Source of the DNA: Fulvimarina sp.
GTDB taxonomy: Bacteria; Pseudomonadota; Alphaproteobacteria; Rhizobiales; Rhizobiaceae
Reading direction: 5' to 3'
DNA: 64,000 nt
Assembly (NCBI GenBank): GCA_002700095.1
Contig: PACL01000077.1
Coordinates: 10,791-74,790, forward strand
The stretch's first letter is position 1; every line of letters starts with the position of its first letter. The translations under genes and the position numbers were made by a program. The notes below the pieces were generated by a model. The model had not been told where the DNA came from and made no database searches. It saw nothing but the letters and a program-made list of their open reading frames with translations. This document shows, piece after piece, positions 44,867 through 52,687 of this stretch.

Positions 44867-45465
44867 ATGAGCGGAGCGCTCCTGCAACGAACGCGCATCG
44901 GCGAATTGACGACGCCGTTCGGCAAGGACGTCCTGGTGCTGCACCGGCTGACCGGGACGGAGGCGCTGAGCGAGAAACTCGACCTGCGGGTGGATGCTCT
45001 GTCCAAGGTGCCCGGTCTCGACTTCTCCACGGCCATCGGCGAGCACTGTTCCGTCCGGCTCACCACCATCCGCCACGGCGTGCGCTTTCGACGGCCTCCT
45101 CACCGGCGCCGAGTGGGTCGGGGCCGAGGATGGCGCCTATCGCTACCAGCTGACGCTGCGGCCCTGGTTCGAGCTCCTGGGGCACCGGATCGACCGGCTG
45201 ATCTTCCACGAGATGACCACGCCCGACATCGTCGCGAAGGTGTTTGCCGGCCATGGCCGCCTCGCCCGCTTCGAGAAGCGCCTCACCCGCTCCTATCCGA
45301 CCCACGAATACACCGTGCAGTCCGAGGAGAGCGATCTCGACCTCTGCCGCCGGCTGATGGAGGCCCACGGCATCGCCTACTACTTCCGGCACGGGCGCGG
45401 CGAGCACACGCTGGTCATGGCGGACGGCATCTCGGGCTACTTGCCGAATACCGAGCCCTGCTGCC
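44867..45465 (+). pseudogene. vgrG: vgrG 5' fragment with frameshift (T6SS remnant)
   Basis: The first part of a VgrG spike protein. ATG 44867 has AAAGGG upstream and starts MSGALLQRTRIGELTTPFG, with the gp27-like region LVLHRLTGTEALSEKLDLRV. Around 45086, after RHGVR, the homology moves to another frame (FDGLLTGAEWVGAEDGAYRY, LTLRPWFELLGHRID, YTVQSEESDLDLCRRLMEA), consistent with one extra base or two missing bases. VgrG homology stops near HTLVMADGISGYLP, so the gp5/needle part is absent. It cannot make a working spike. A weak promoter-like TTGTTG/TAGGCT pair lies at about 44746-44775. It runs straight into a clpV 3' end in the same second frame. Confidence 0.85.
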
Positions 45466-45809
45466 CGGCGGCAGGGCTGCGCGATATCGCGGTCAAGGAG
45501 TTGGACCGCCTGCTACGCCCGGAGCTGCTCGGCGTCTGTCCGCCGGCGCTGATCGGCCGCGTGGTGACGGTGCCCTACCGGCCGCTGTCGGCGAGGATGC
45601 TGGAGGCGATCGTCCGGCTGCAGCTCGCCCGCATCGTCGACCGGGCGAAGGAGAGCCAGCGGGCGGCGCTGCGGATCGACGACGACGTGGTGGCGGAAAT
45701 CATCGGACGCTGCCATGACCCGCAGTCGGGCGGCCGGATGATCGACCGGATCGTCACCCAGACGCTTCTGCCGGAGCTGTCGCCGAACTTCCTCGACGCG
45801 ATGGTCTGA
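45466..45809 (+). pseudogene. clpV: clpV (tssH) 3' fragment fused to vgrG remnant
   Basis: The last roughly 105 codons encode the end of the D2 domain of ClpV, the AAA+ ATPase that recycles the type VI sheath: ELLGVCPPALIGRVVTVPY, EAIVRLQLARIVDRAKE, RCHDPQSGGRMIDRIVTQ, LLPELSPNFLDAMV. No Walker motifs remain because the rest of the gene is absent. It is in frame with the shifted vgrG part and joins it near 45466-45490, so a deletion or rearrangement linked the two genes. A normal stop ends the frame at 45809. No other T6SS gene is visible in the window. Confidence 0.83.
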
Positions 45810-46352
45810 GGCGACGTCGCGACGAAGGCGCATGCTGGGCTCGGCGAGGACGGGGCGTCGTGGTCGCGGTCGCGGTGGAATGCGGCGAGACGGCGCGTGG
45901 AGCGAGGCAACGCCCGCCACCGGCAAGCAACACCGGCCGGCGCGGGGCAACAACGCCCGACGCGGGCAATGGGGCCGGGCTTCGCCGACAAGAGACGGAC
46001 GTCGGAAGGGAAGGAAAGACCCGGGCGGGGTCAAGGGACGGTTCGGCTTTGGGGCCGAACCGTCCGAGTCGCCTCCCCGGCAACTCCCGCCGCGGCAGCA
46101 CATTCGATCGCTGCTCTCCGTGGTCTTCCACGATTTGAGTCAATACAGTGACGAGGCTTCGCGTGGTAGTGGCGGAAATCCCCGGTCCAAAGGAATTGGC
46201 AACTCTCGTTACCAGATCGTTACTTCATCCACAGGCAATCGCGGCGCCTCTGGAAAAGTCGCGGTCCGGCGGCGGCGGTTTGTGCCTCGGCGTTTGCGGG
46301 AGAGGTCACCGGAACCGCGGCTCGGCGGAGTGCCTGGCGGCGCGCGCTCGGC
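45810..46352. other. Gene-poor gap after the T6SS remnant
   Basis: This 543-base stretch separates the clpV fragment from a convergent lytic transglycosylase gene. It contains the perfect hairpin at 46036-46065 and is otherwise without recognisable genes. It may be eroded coding DNA. Confidence 0.45.
46036..46065. terminator. Perfect 12-bp hairpin, possible transcript end
   Basis: GGACGGTTCGGC (46036-46047) and GCCGAACCGTCC (46054-46065) enclose a six-base loop TTTGGG. No T tract follows in either direction, so termination is only one possibility. Confidence 0.5.
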
Positions 46353-47579
46353 TCAGAGACGTCCCGCGAGCGCCTTCGACGGCCAGCAGGTCTCCGGCAG
46401 GCCGAGGGCCTGTTCCATCGCGCCGATCGAGCGGCGGGTCCTGAAGCCGGCGAGTCCGTCCACCGTGCCGACGTCGTGCCCCTTTGCGACGAGTTGCTTC
46501 TGCAGGCGGTGGACGTCGCCGCGGGTGAGCCGGTCGGCCGTCTGCCAGCGCGTTTTCAGGGGTCCCGCCCCGAGGATGCGGTCGGCGACATGGCCGACGA
46601 ACAGGGCGTAGAGGTCGGAGTTGTTGTATTCCTTGATGACGTAGAAGTTCGGCGTCGCGACGAATGCGGGCCCGAGCCGGCCGCCGGGAAACAGGAGATG
46701 GCCGGGCGAGTTCATCTCGGCAGCCGGGAACGGCCGGCCGGACACCCGTGTCACCCCCGCTGCAACGAGATCGGCGATGCGGAACGCCTGGTCCGGGCCC
46801 TCGCCCCGGCAGGAGACGGAGGCCGGGATAATCGCCTCGAAGCCCCAGTCGCGGCCGGTCCGCCAGCCGGCGGCCTTCAGGTAGTTGGCGATCGAGGCGA
46901 GCGTGTCGGGCACCGAGTTCCAGATGTCGCGCCGGCCGTCGCCGTCGAAATCCACCGCGTATTTCAGAAACTTCGACGGCATGAACTGGGGCTGGCCGAG
47001 GGCGCCGGCCCAGGACGACTTCATCTGCGACACCGACAGATGGCCGTCGGCGACGATCTGCAAGGCGGAGATCAGCTCCTCGCGGAACATCTCCTTGCGG
47101 CGCGACAGATAGGCCTTGGTGCCCAGGACCTCGAAGGCGTTCATCGGGATCTTCGCCGCGCCGAAGGCCGATTCGCGGCCCCAGATGGCGAGGATCATCG
47201 GCGCCGGAACGCCGAACTGCCGCTCGATGCGGGCGAGGAGATCGCGATGCTTTGCCAGGAGCTGCCGGCCGGTGGCCGCATTGCCGGCGACGGCGCGCTC
47301 GGAGAGATAGTCCGCACCGCTCTTGAACTCGGCCTGGAAGTTGATCTCGGCGACGGTGTTCCTGCCGCCGGGCAGAATGAGGTCCGGCAGCCTGGTGTTC
47401 GGCGAGACGCCCCTGAAGGCTTTATCGAACACGGCCCGCGGAACGCCCCTCGCCCGCGCCTCGGGCCAGATCTCGGCCTCCAGATAGCGGCGGAAGCCCT
47501 CGTCGAGCGATGCGGCCTGCGCAGGCAGGGCGAGAGCGAGGAAGAGGGCGAGAAGAGCAAGGCAGAGACGGGTGATCAT
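46353..47579 (-). CDS. Lytic murein transglycosylase (MltB-type) with peptidoglycan-binding domain
   Basis: A 408-residue periplasmic enzyme that cleaves the peptidoglycan glycan chain to give anhydro-muropeptides. The signal peptide (1-23) ends AQAAS. The catalytic domain (about 25-330) has Glu136 in AIWGRESAFGA, the expected ALGQPQFMPSKFLKYAVDFDGDGRRDIW block and FYVIKEYNNSDLYA. The C-terminal 60 residues (about 345-405) are a peptidoglycan-binding type 1 repeat (DVHRLQKQLVAKGHDVGTVDGLAG). There is no lipobox, so it is probably soluble. It is convergent with the T6SS remnant; both can relate to cell-wall passage, but no functional link is shown. Confidence 0.92.
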   Translation of the reverse strand: MITRLCLALLALFLALALPAQAASLDEGFRRYLEAEIWPEARARGVPRAVFDKAFRGVSPNTRLPDLILPGGRNTVAEINFQAEFKSGADYLSERAVAGNAATGRQLLAKHRDLLARIERQFGVPAPMILAIWGRESAFGAAKIPMNAFEVLGTKAYLSRRKEMFREELISALQIVADGHLSVSQMKSSWAGALGQPQFMPSKFLKYAVDFDGDGRRDIWNSVPDTLASIANYLKAAGWRTGRDWGFEAIIPASVSCRGEGPDQAFRIADLVAAGVTRVSGRPFPAAEMNSPGHLLFPGGRLGPAFVATPNFYVIKEYNNSDLYALFVGHVADRILGAGPLKTRWQTADRLTRGDVHRLQKQLVAKGHDVGTVDGLAGFRTRRSIGAMEQALGLPETCWPSKALAGRL

Positions 47580-47939
47580 GGCTCCCTGATAGCCTCCGGA
47601 AGGCGGCGCCGAAAGGCGCGATCGCCGTCCGGCCGATCACCGTCCCTTGAACACCGGCCGGCGCGTCTCGGCAAAAGCTGCGACGGCCCGTGTGCTGTCC
47701 ATCTTCATCCGGACCACGCCACTCTTCCCCGCCCGCCAACTCGTCGCTGGATGATCGCGATCATGAGACCGCGGCAGCGAGAAAAGCCCGGCATCGACGA
47801 TACCGGGCTTGGAAGGCCTGCGCCGAGGGGGCGCGCAGCGTGGGAATATGGGACCGCCAGAAGCGATGCGCCGAGACGAGAGGCGCCGCTGCCGGTCATC
47901 GAAACCGTCCTGGCGATGCCGCCTCCTCCGGCCTCGGCC
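47580..47939. other. Gap containing an enoyl-CoA hydratase tail remnant
   Basis: This 360-base stretch lies between two leftward genes. Apart from the short hydratase-like C-terminus at 47637-47708 I see nothing coding. Confidence 0.45.
47637..47708 (-). pseudogene. C-terminal fragment of an enoyl-CoA hydratase/isomerase
   Basis: The last 22-23 codons before the TGA at 47639-47637 read MKMDSTRAVAAFAETRRP followed by VFKGR. This is the characteristic end of enoyl-CoA hydratases (helix, then RRPVFKGR). No hydratase sequence is recognisable upstream in this frame, so the rest of the gene seems deleted. The match is short and rests on my recollection of the family end. Confidence 0.5.
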
Positions 47940-48578
47940 TCAGGTGTTCATCTCCCGCAGCTGGGTGATGTATTCCTTCGGCAAGTGCAGCGGGCTGGGC
48001 GTCTTGTAGCCCATGTGGCGGGCAATGTCGGAGACGAAGGCGCTGCAGTTGTAGGTCACCGCATTCCACACCGGGCTGCGCGCCTGGAGATTGTGGATGT
48101 AGGGCACGATCTCGTTGTACTGCGCCGGGGTCAGCGGGATGGTCCACTCGGCGAGGAGATAGGCCTTCTCGGTGTCGCCGTCGCTGGCGCCGGTCTCCGA
48201 GGGAACGGGCAGGATGTGGCCGACCATGTAGGGCACGACGCTGGTCGAGGCCGGGTGCAGGCCCGCGACTTCGGTCATGCTCGGGATGAGCACGCCCTGC
48301 GAATCATAGGGAACACGGCCCTTGGCGTCGAACTGGCCGAACACCACGAAGGTGTGGCCGTAGCTCTCGGCGTTGCGGGCGCGGAACGAGATGAAATAGG
48401 GCTTGGCAAGACGGGACGCGTCGGTCGGCGCATAGGCGGCCGCCTGGACGAAGCCGTCGCTGGCGGTGCCCGGCGCGTTGGCCATGACGCCGTTGCGCGG
48501 AGAAGCCGTCGACGTGCATCCGGCAACGGCGAGGCTCAGGAGAGCGGCAGCCGCTAGCCGAAGGAATGGGGGAAGCAT
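47940..48578 (-). CDS. Lipoprotein with possible permuted NlpC/P60-like fold
   Basis: A 212-residue lipoprotein. The signal peptide ends in the lipobox LAVAGC, giving lipidation at Cys21. The mature protein has an ordered His75 in SYGHTFVVFGQFD and a Cys178 in TYNCSAFVSDIARHMG. The His-before-Cys order with a YNC motif at a helix start resembles circularly permuted papain-fold (NlpC/P60-like) proteins; the similarity is by pattern only. If correct it would be a cysteine hydrolase or amidase acting on cell wall or lipid. GAAAGGTGG lies before ATG 48578; upstream in-frame ATGs lack a lipoprotein signal. There is a 300-bp gap to the next gene. Confidence 0.78.
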   Translation of the reverse strand: MLPPFLRLAAAALLSLAVAGCTSTASPRNGVMANAPGTASDGFVQAAAYAPTDASRLAKPYFISFRARNAESYGHTFVVFGQFDAKGRVPYDSQGVLIPSMTEVAGLHPASTSVVPYMVGHILPVPSETGASDGDTEKAYLLAEWTIPLTPAQYNEIVPYIHNLQARSPVWNAVTYNCSAFVSDIARHMGYKTPSPLHLPKEYITQLREMNT

Positions 48579-48842
48579 TGTGCCACCTTTCTCGAAAACA
48601 AAACGTGAGACCCGATCAATCTTTTTCTTTTTCGGGCAACATTCATGACTTACCTGGACCAACAAACCGTCACCAGAAGTGCGGCGTGGCGTCATGTCAC
48701 GCTGTCGATACTCCAGCCATGGAGCGAAGCGCAGGTTTCCTGTCGAAGATCCGTGATCGATCGCGTGGCAAGGAAATGCGCTGGGGTCGGCTCGGTTCCG
48801 TCGCCGAATTGCCGGCGGCCCGGGGGCCATCCGGCAGATCGA

Positions 48843-48871
48843 AGAGGGAGAGCCGCAAGGGCCCTCCCCCT
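48843..48871 (-). terminator. Hairpin after the 47-residue lipoprotein gene
   Basis: A 12-bp stem with two G-T pairs (AGGGGGAGGGCC at 48871-48860 against GGCTCTCCCTCT at 48854-48843) and a 5-base loop lies 15 bp past the stop. Only a short T-rich tail follows. Confidence 0.55.
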
Positions 48872-48886
48872 GATGTCAGAAAGGGA

Positions 48887-49030
48887 TCAGCCCTTGGTGA
48901 CGTAGGCCGGCTCGGAGTACGCCGGCTCGACCGGGGCCTTGCCCTTGCCCTTGCCAACGCCCTTGCCCATGCAGCCGGCGAAGGTTGCGAGAGCGAAGCA
49001 CGCGACCGATGCGATGATGACTTTCTTCAT
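48887..49030 (-). CDS. 47-residue lipoprotein with GKG repeats
   Basis: A very short lipoprotein gene. The N-terminus MKKVIIASVACFALATFAGC is a compact lipoprotein signal with Cys20 as the lipidated residue. The mature part is 28 residues: GKGVGKGKGK followed by APVEPAYSEPAYVTKG, a basic then acidic/aromatic mini-repeat (EPAYSEPAY). ATG 49030 has AGG ten bases upstream, and a hairpin follows the stop. It resembles entericidin- or Lpp-like small lipoproteins in size only; I do not recognise a family. Long gaps on both sides suggest it is monocistronic. Confidence 0.72.
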   Translation of the reverse strand: MKKVIIASVACFALATFAGCMGKGVGKGKGKAPVEPAYSEPAYVTKG

Positions 49031-49764
49031 GGTAACTACCTATTGTCTGTCGGTTGATTGCCGCAGTTCAAATTCCCGACGCGATTGCGGCCGGTGCGCT
49101 CGGAACCTGTTGCCAAAACACGCTAGCGGCAAGTGCGCAAAAGCCACAGTGCCACCCGAACGTCTTGAAGCTATCCTGATTGTCGTTAACAAATTGTGTC
49201 GAAGCTGTTTCGGACCGTTAGCAAAGCCCTGCAGCACAGGCTCCTGCGACGCCGGCGTCACAGTCGGACCAGCGCCACCGGGGGCGTTGCCGGATGGCCG
49301 CAGACGAGGCGAAATCGGCACCGTCAGCGCGTGTCGGCGCCGCCCGATCGAGGCGGGCGAATCGTTTGCTATCAAAGCTTTGCGCACTCCTGGGCACAGC
49401 CCTTCGCGGCCACGCCCGCTCGTTGCAGCGGCAACGTTGCAGGAGGCGGCCTCATGGCCCTTGCACCATCGACGCCCAAACAACGGCGGCGCCTGTTCTT
49501 CCGTCATCTGACGAGGGCGCCGCTCCGACTGCCGGGCGCCCGATCACGACCCCACTGCCGCAAGCAACCCCGATGCGGCATCGGCAACGGAACGCCGACT
49601 GCTCGGACCCGAGGGTAGGATTGCATGGGATGCCAAGTCTTTCGGCGAGCGAGGTCTTGGGCGACCAGGGGCGATAGTTGCCCGGGCGGAGCTTTGCCGC
49701 TCGGCGCCTCGCGGGTCCGGTAAGGAACCTCGTGGCACGGCGGGCGACGGATGCGCTGCGAGAA
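49031..49764. other. Long gene-free gap (734 bp)
   Basis: No coding sequence with the G/C third-position pattern, no RNA gene and no repeat were recognised. The part nearest 49031-49200 is less GC-rich and should include the promoter of the small lipoprotein gene. The rest may be degraded coding DNA. Confidence 0.45.
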
Positions 49765-50376
49765 TCACTGCCCGAGCGAGACTTCGGGAACAACTCCGAC
49801 CGGCGGGAGGACGCCCGGCGCGTTCTGCACGGCCACTTCCGATTCGCTGACGAGAACCGATCCCGGCGGGCCCTTGATCACCACCCGCGCCTCACGAATC
49901 GCCGCGCGGTTCTGCTGCAGGATCGTCGGCCGCTCGGCGTCGAGGAGGAGCGTCCCCGGCTGGCCGGTCGCCTCCATGAACCGTGCCGCCAGATCCTCGC
50001 GGGTGGTGGCGCAGGCCTGGTAGGCATTCTCGGCCACAATGTCGTCCGAGAGGCCGAGGGTGACCTGCTTGACGCTTTCGTCGTAGTTGCAGAAGGCGTC
50101 GGCCCGCAGCGCCACGTCGAACGAGCCGCTCACCGGCCCGTACTGGTTCTGGATGACCGCTTTGCGGGCGTTGTAGTCGTTGAGATAGGTCTTGCGCATC
50201 GCCAGGCGGCACTGGGCATAGACCAGCTCGCCCGGCCGCATCAGCAGGCTCTTGCAGTGGGCGTCGTCGGCCGGCGCCTCCAGATCCATCGCCTCCTCGA
50301 CACCGCCATTCGTGACGCAGCCGGACAGGGTGCCCGACAGGGGCAGGAGAATGGCGGCGAGAGCCATCATGCGCAT
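49765..50376 (-). CDS. Lipoprotein of unknown function
   Basis: A 203-residue lipoprotein. The signal peptide MRMMALAAILLPLSGTLSGC has Cys20 as the acyl acceptor. The mature part is mostly helical with four cysteines (DAHCKSL, YAQCRLA, DAFCNYD, YQACATT), which could form two disulfides. Its arrangement is regular: CxxLLMRPGELVYAQCRLAM, then a helical pair, then a C-terminal hydrophobic beta stretch (ARVVIKGPPGSVLV). I do not recognise a named family. The start ATG 50376 has no strong ribosome site; ATG 50370 is an alternative. A 278-bp gap separates it from the next leftward gene. Confidence 0.7.
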   Translation of the reverse strand: MRMMALAAILLPLSGTLSGCVTNGGVEEAMDLEAPADDAHCKSLLMRPGELVYAQCRLAMRKTYLNDYNARKAVIQNQYGPVSGSFDVALRADAFCNYDESVKQVTLGLSDDIVAENAYQACATTREDLAARFMEATGQPGTLLLDAERPTILQQNRAAIREARVVIKGPPGSVLVSESEVAVQNAPGVLPPVGVVPEVSLGQ

Positions 50377-50654
50377 CGTGGTCAATCCAAAAGAAGAGGT
50401 CGCGGCGCCCGCCCCGCGTTTCGTCCACGGGGCGCGGCGACGCTGGCGGCCGTCCCTCGCATGCCGATCCGGCCACCCCGTCGCACGGGTGGCCGGCAGC
50501 GACGCCAGTCGCAAGAGCCGGGCCTTCGTCAGCGACGACCTCGTGAAGCTCAATGCGGCGAAGGTGTGGCGCCGGGCAGCTCCAGCCGTTGCGCGCTGCA
50601 AAAAAGCCCGGCTATTGCGCCGGAACCACCGCTGCGCGCCGCCCCTGCATCGGC

Positions 50655-51050
50655 CTACTCCGCTGGGAGTACGACCTTGCGCACCTCTGCCTCGAGGGCT
50701 TCGGTGGTCTTCTTGGCGGCGCAGGTCCGGGTCGGGCTGATGACGACCTGCTGCTCCAGATCGCCGGCATCCAGCGGGCAGACGTCGCTGGCGATATCCG
50801 GGGAGACCTTCACCGTCAGGGGGATCTCCGAGGTCTTGCGGGACAGCTTCTCGGCAATCGAGGTCTTCACGCTCCAGTCGCCGAGCGAGACCTCCACGAG
50901 AGCGGACGTCGGATCGCCCGCGATCGGATCGTCCTCGGGAGAAATCGCCGGTTGCGCCAGGCCCTGCCCGACGCCGAGCGCCATCACGGTTACAAGCAAC
51001 GGGGCGGCCAGCCATCGCCTGTGTCTTCTGCCATCGGTACGCGATGTCAT
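50655..51050 (-). CDS. Small secreted protein of unknown function
   Basis: A 131-residue exported protein. The signal peptide is long and arginine-rich at its start (MTSRTDGRRHRRWLAAPLLV) and ends GLAQ. The mature part is beta-rich, with LVEVSLGDWSVKTSIAE and IPLTVKVSPDIASDVC, and two cysteines (SDVCPLD, TRTCAAK) about 19 residues apart that could pair. The LGDWSV segment faintly recalls IalB-like proteins, but I would not assign that family. ATG 51050 has GGAG ten bases upstream. It is divergent from the small secreted protein at 51395. Confidence 0.65.
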   Translation of the reverse strand: MTSRTDGRRHRRWLAAPLLVTVMALGVGQGLAQPAISPEDDPIAGDPTSALVEVSLGDWSVKTSIAEKLSRKTSEIPLTVKVSPDIASDVCPLDAGDLEQQVVISPTRTCAAKKTTEALEAEVRKVVLPAE

Positions 51051-51394
51051 CGCACTGGTGCTCCAAACGTTTCGTGTTTCGCGCCAGAACTGCCAGCCCG
51101 GGTTTTTCGGCGCGGCGCCTTCCTTGAACGCGGACGGAAGGCTGGCGCGCGGTCGACCGAAGTCAAACTTCCTTAGAGGAAGATTGTTGGCCCGGCGCGC
51201 ATTCCTCGCGTCAGATAATCTTAGTGGGCCCGTAAGCTGCGCTTTGGGGCCCGGCCGTCGATCGAAGCAGCCGATCAAGCAATAGAGGACTGCCGCCAGA
51301 CCAAAAACTCATGGCTGCCATGCTATTGTGCGCCGCAGCAATCGGCAATATGTCTGCGGTCAACACAGACGGAACAAGCAACGAGGCGATTTCC
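51051..51394. other. Divergent intergenic region
   Basis: A 344-base region between two divergent small secreted-protein genes. It is less GC-rich near 51170-51260. I see no gene and no confident promoter. Confidence 0.4.
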
Positions 51395-51736
51395 ATGAAG
51401 ACGAAGATGATCACCGCAGCAGCAATTCTCGTCGGCCTCGCATCGGGCGCCGGCGCGGCGGACCTGAAGGCGGCCAGCGGCCACACGATCCAGCTCGGCG
51501 CGGTCAACGGATCGGCCTACTACACCGTCGAGGACGGCGGCCTGCGCCTGGTGGCGACGGTGGCCGGCGGCGAGACCGCCGCTCCCGTCCGCTTCATCTC
51601 GACGCTGGCCGACGGCCAGACCATGACGATCTCGGTGCCGGCCTCCGGCGGCGTCGAGGAGCTGACCTTCCGCCGCATCGGCGACCGGCTGGTGGTCGAG
51701 GACGATCAGGACCTGCGCGCCTCGCTGGCGCAGTAA
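51395..51736 (+). CDS. Small secreted protein of unknown function
   Basis: A 113-residue exported protein. The signal peptide (1-22) ends GAGAADL. The mature 90 residues are entirely beta-like (HTIQLGAVNGSAYYTVEDGG, LRLVATVAGG, RRIGDRLVVEDD) and contain no cysteine, suggesting a small beta-sandwich. I do not recognise the family, although similar short proteins of about this length are common in alphaproteobacterial periplasms. ATG 51395 has GAGG eight bases upstream; an upstream frame to 51311 would hide the signal. A strong terminator follows at 51883. Confidence 0.72.
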   Translation: MKTKMITAAAILVGLASGAGAADLKAASGHTIQLGAVNGSAYYTVEDGGLRLVATVAGGETAAPVRFISTLADGQTMTISVPASGGVEELTFRRIGDRLVVEDDQDLRASLAQ

Positions 51737-52041
51737 GGACGCCGGCCGATCGTTTTGATCGGACGACGCATCGGGCCCAAGCGGGCCCCGAGCAGATGCA
51801 AGATCCGCAGATGTGAGGTCCGACGCCTCCCAGGATGGGTCGGACTTCGATGAGATCCGGGCGCAGCGATGCTCCCGGCAAGGGCCGGTGCGATGGGGCG
51901 CGCACCGGCCTTTTGCTTTCGGCCTTTCGATTTGGCCTCATCCCTTTCTGGCCCGTTCCCTTTCCGGCCTATTCCCGGCTCTTCCGGCGTTTTCCTCTCC
52001 TAGTGCTTTTCAGGCCGGACATTCGCTGGCATTCTCGCACC
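51737..52041 (+). other. Intergenic region with terminator before pncA
   Basis: This 305-base gap contains a hairpin GTCCGAC/GTCGGAC near 51819-51846, a strong intrinsic terminator at 51883-51914, and the region upstream of pncA. No gene is seen. Confidence 0.45.
51883..51914 (+). terminator. Rho-independent terminator
   Basis: GGCCGGTGCG (51883-51892) and CGCACCGGCC (51901-51910) form a perfect 10-bp stem followed by TTTTGCTTT. It ends the transcript of the small secreted-protein gene. Confidence 0.85.
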
Positions 52042-52674
52042 ATGATCGAGATCCTGCCGAACGACGCCCTGATCGTCGTCGATGTCCAGAACGACTTCTG
52101 TGCCGGCGGCGCGCTCGCCGTTGAGGATGGCGACGCGGTGGTGCCGGTGGTGAACCGGTTGGCGGATCGCTTTCCCGTCGTCATCCTCACCCAGGACTGG
52201 CACACGCCGGGCCATGTCTCCTTCGCCACGACGCACGACGCGGCGCCTTTCGCGACGACCGAACTCGCCTATGGAACACAGGTGCTGTGGCCGGACCACT
52301 GCGTCATGGGCACCGAGGGCGCGGCGTTCCATCCGGAGCTGCAGGTTTCCGCCGCCCAGATGGTGGTGAGGAAGGGCTTCCATCCCGGCGTCGACAGCTA
52401 CTCGGCCTTCCTGGAGGCCGACCACGCGACCCCGACCGGGCTCGCCGGATATCTGCGGGAGCGCGGCGCGGGGCGGCTCTTCGTCTGCGGCCTCGCCACC
52501 GACTTCTGCGTCGCCTGGACGGCGATGGATGGGCGCAAGGCGGGCTTTGCCGTCACCGTCATCGAGGATGCCTGCCGGGCGATCGATCTCGGGGGCTCCC
52601 TCGCAAAGGCCTGGGCCGACATGGCCGGTCTCGGCGTCGAACGCGCCATTTCGGCCGACCTCGTTTCGGCATGA
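52042..52674 (+). CDS. pncA: Nicotinamidase
   Basis: A 210-residue isochorismatase-fold amidohydrolase that converts nicotinamide to nicotinic acid for NAD salvage. The catalytic triad is Asp14 (VVDVQNDF), Lys111 (VVRKGFHP) and Cys156 (LATDFCV). Metal ligands Asp52 and His54 (QDWH) and His86 (PDHC) are present, as is the GTEGAAFHPEL segment. The cis-peptide region around DSYSAF is normal. ATG 52042 starts immediately before the conserved strand. The sirtuin gene follows 13 bp later; sirtuins release nicotinamide, so PncA would recycle the product. Confidence 0.95.
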   Translation: MIEILPNDALIVVDVQNDFCAGGALAVEDGDAVVPVVNRLADRFPVVILTQDWHTPGHVSFATTHDAAPFATTELAYGTQVLWPDHCVMGTEGAAFHPELQVSAAQMVVRKGFHPGVDSYSAFLEADHATPTGLAGYLRERGAGRLFVCGLATDFCVAWTAMDGRKAGFAVTVIEDACRAIDLGGSLAKAWADMAGLGVERAISADLVSA

Positions 52675-52687
52675 TGCGGGGGGCGGC

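Noticed and set aside
50655-51050. Invasion-associated locus B (IalB) identity for the secreted protein
   Set aside because: Only a short LGDWSV-like segment is reminiscent. The length and remaining motifs of IalB are missing.
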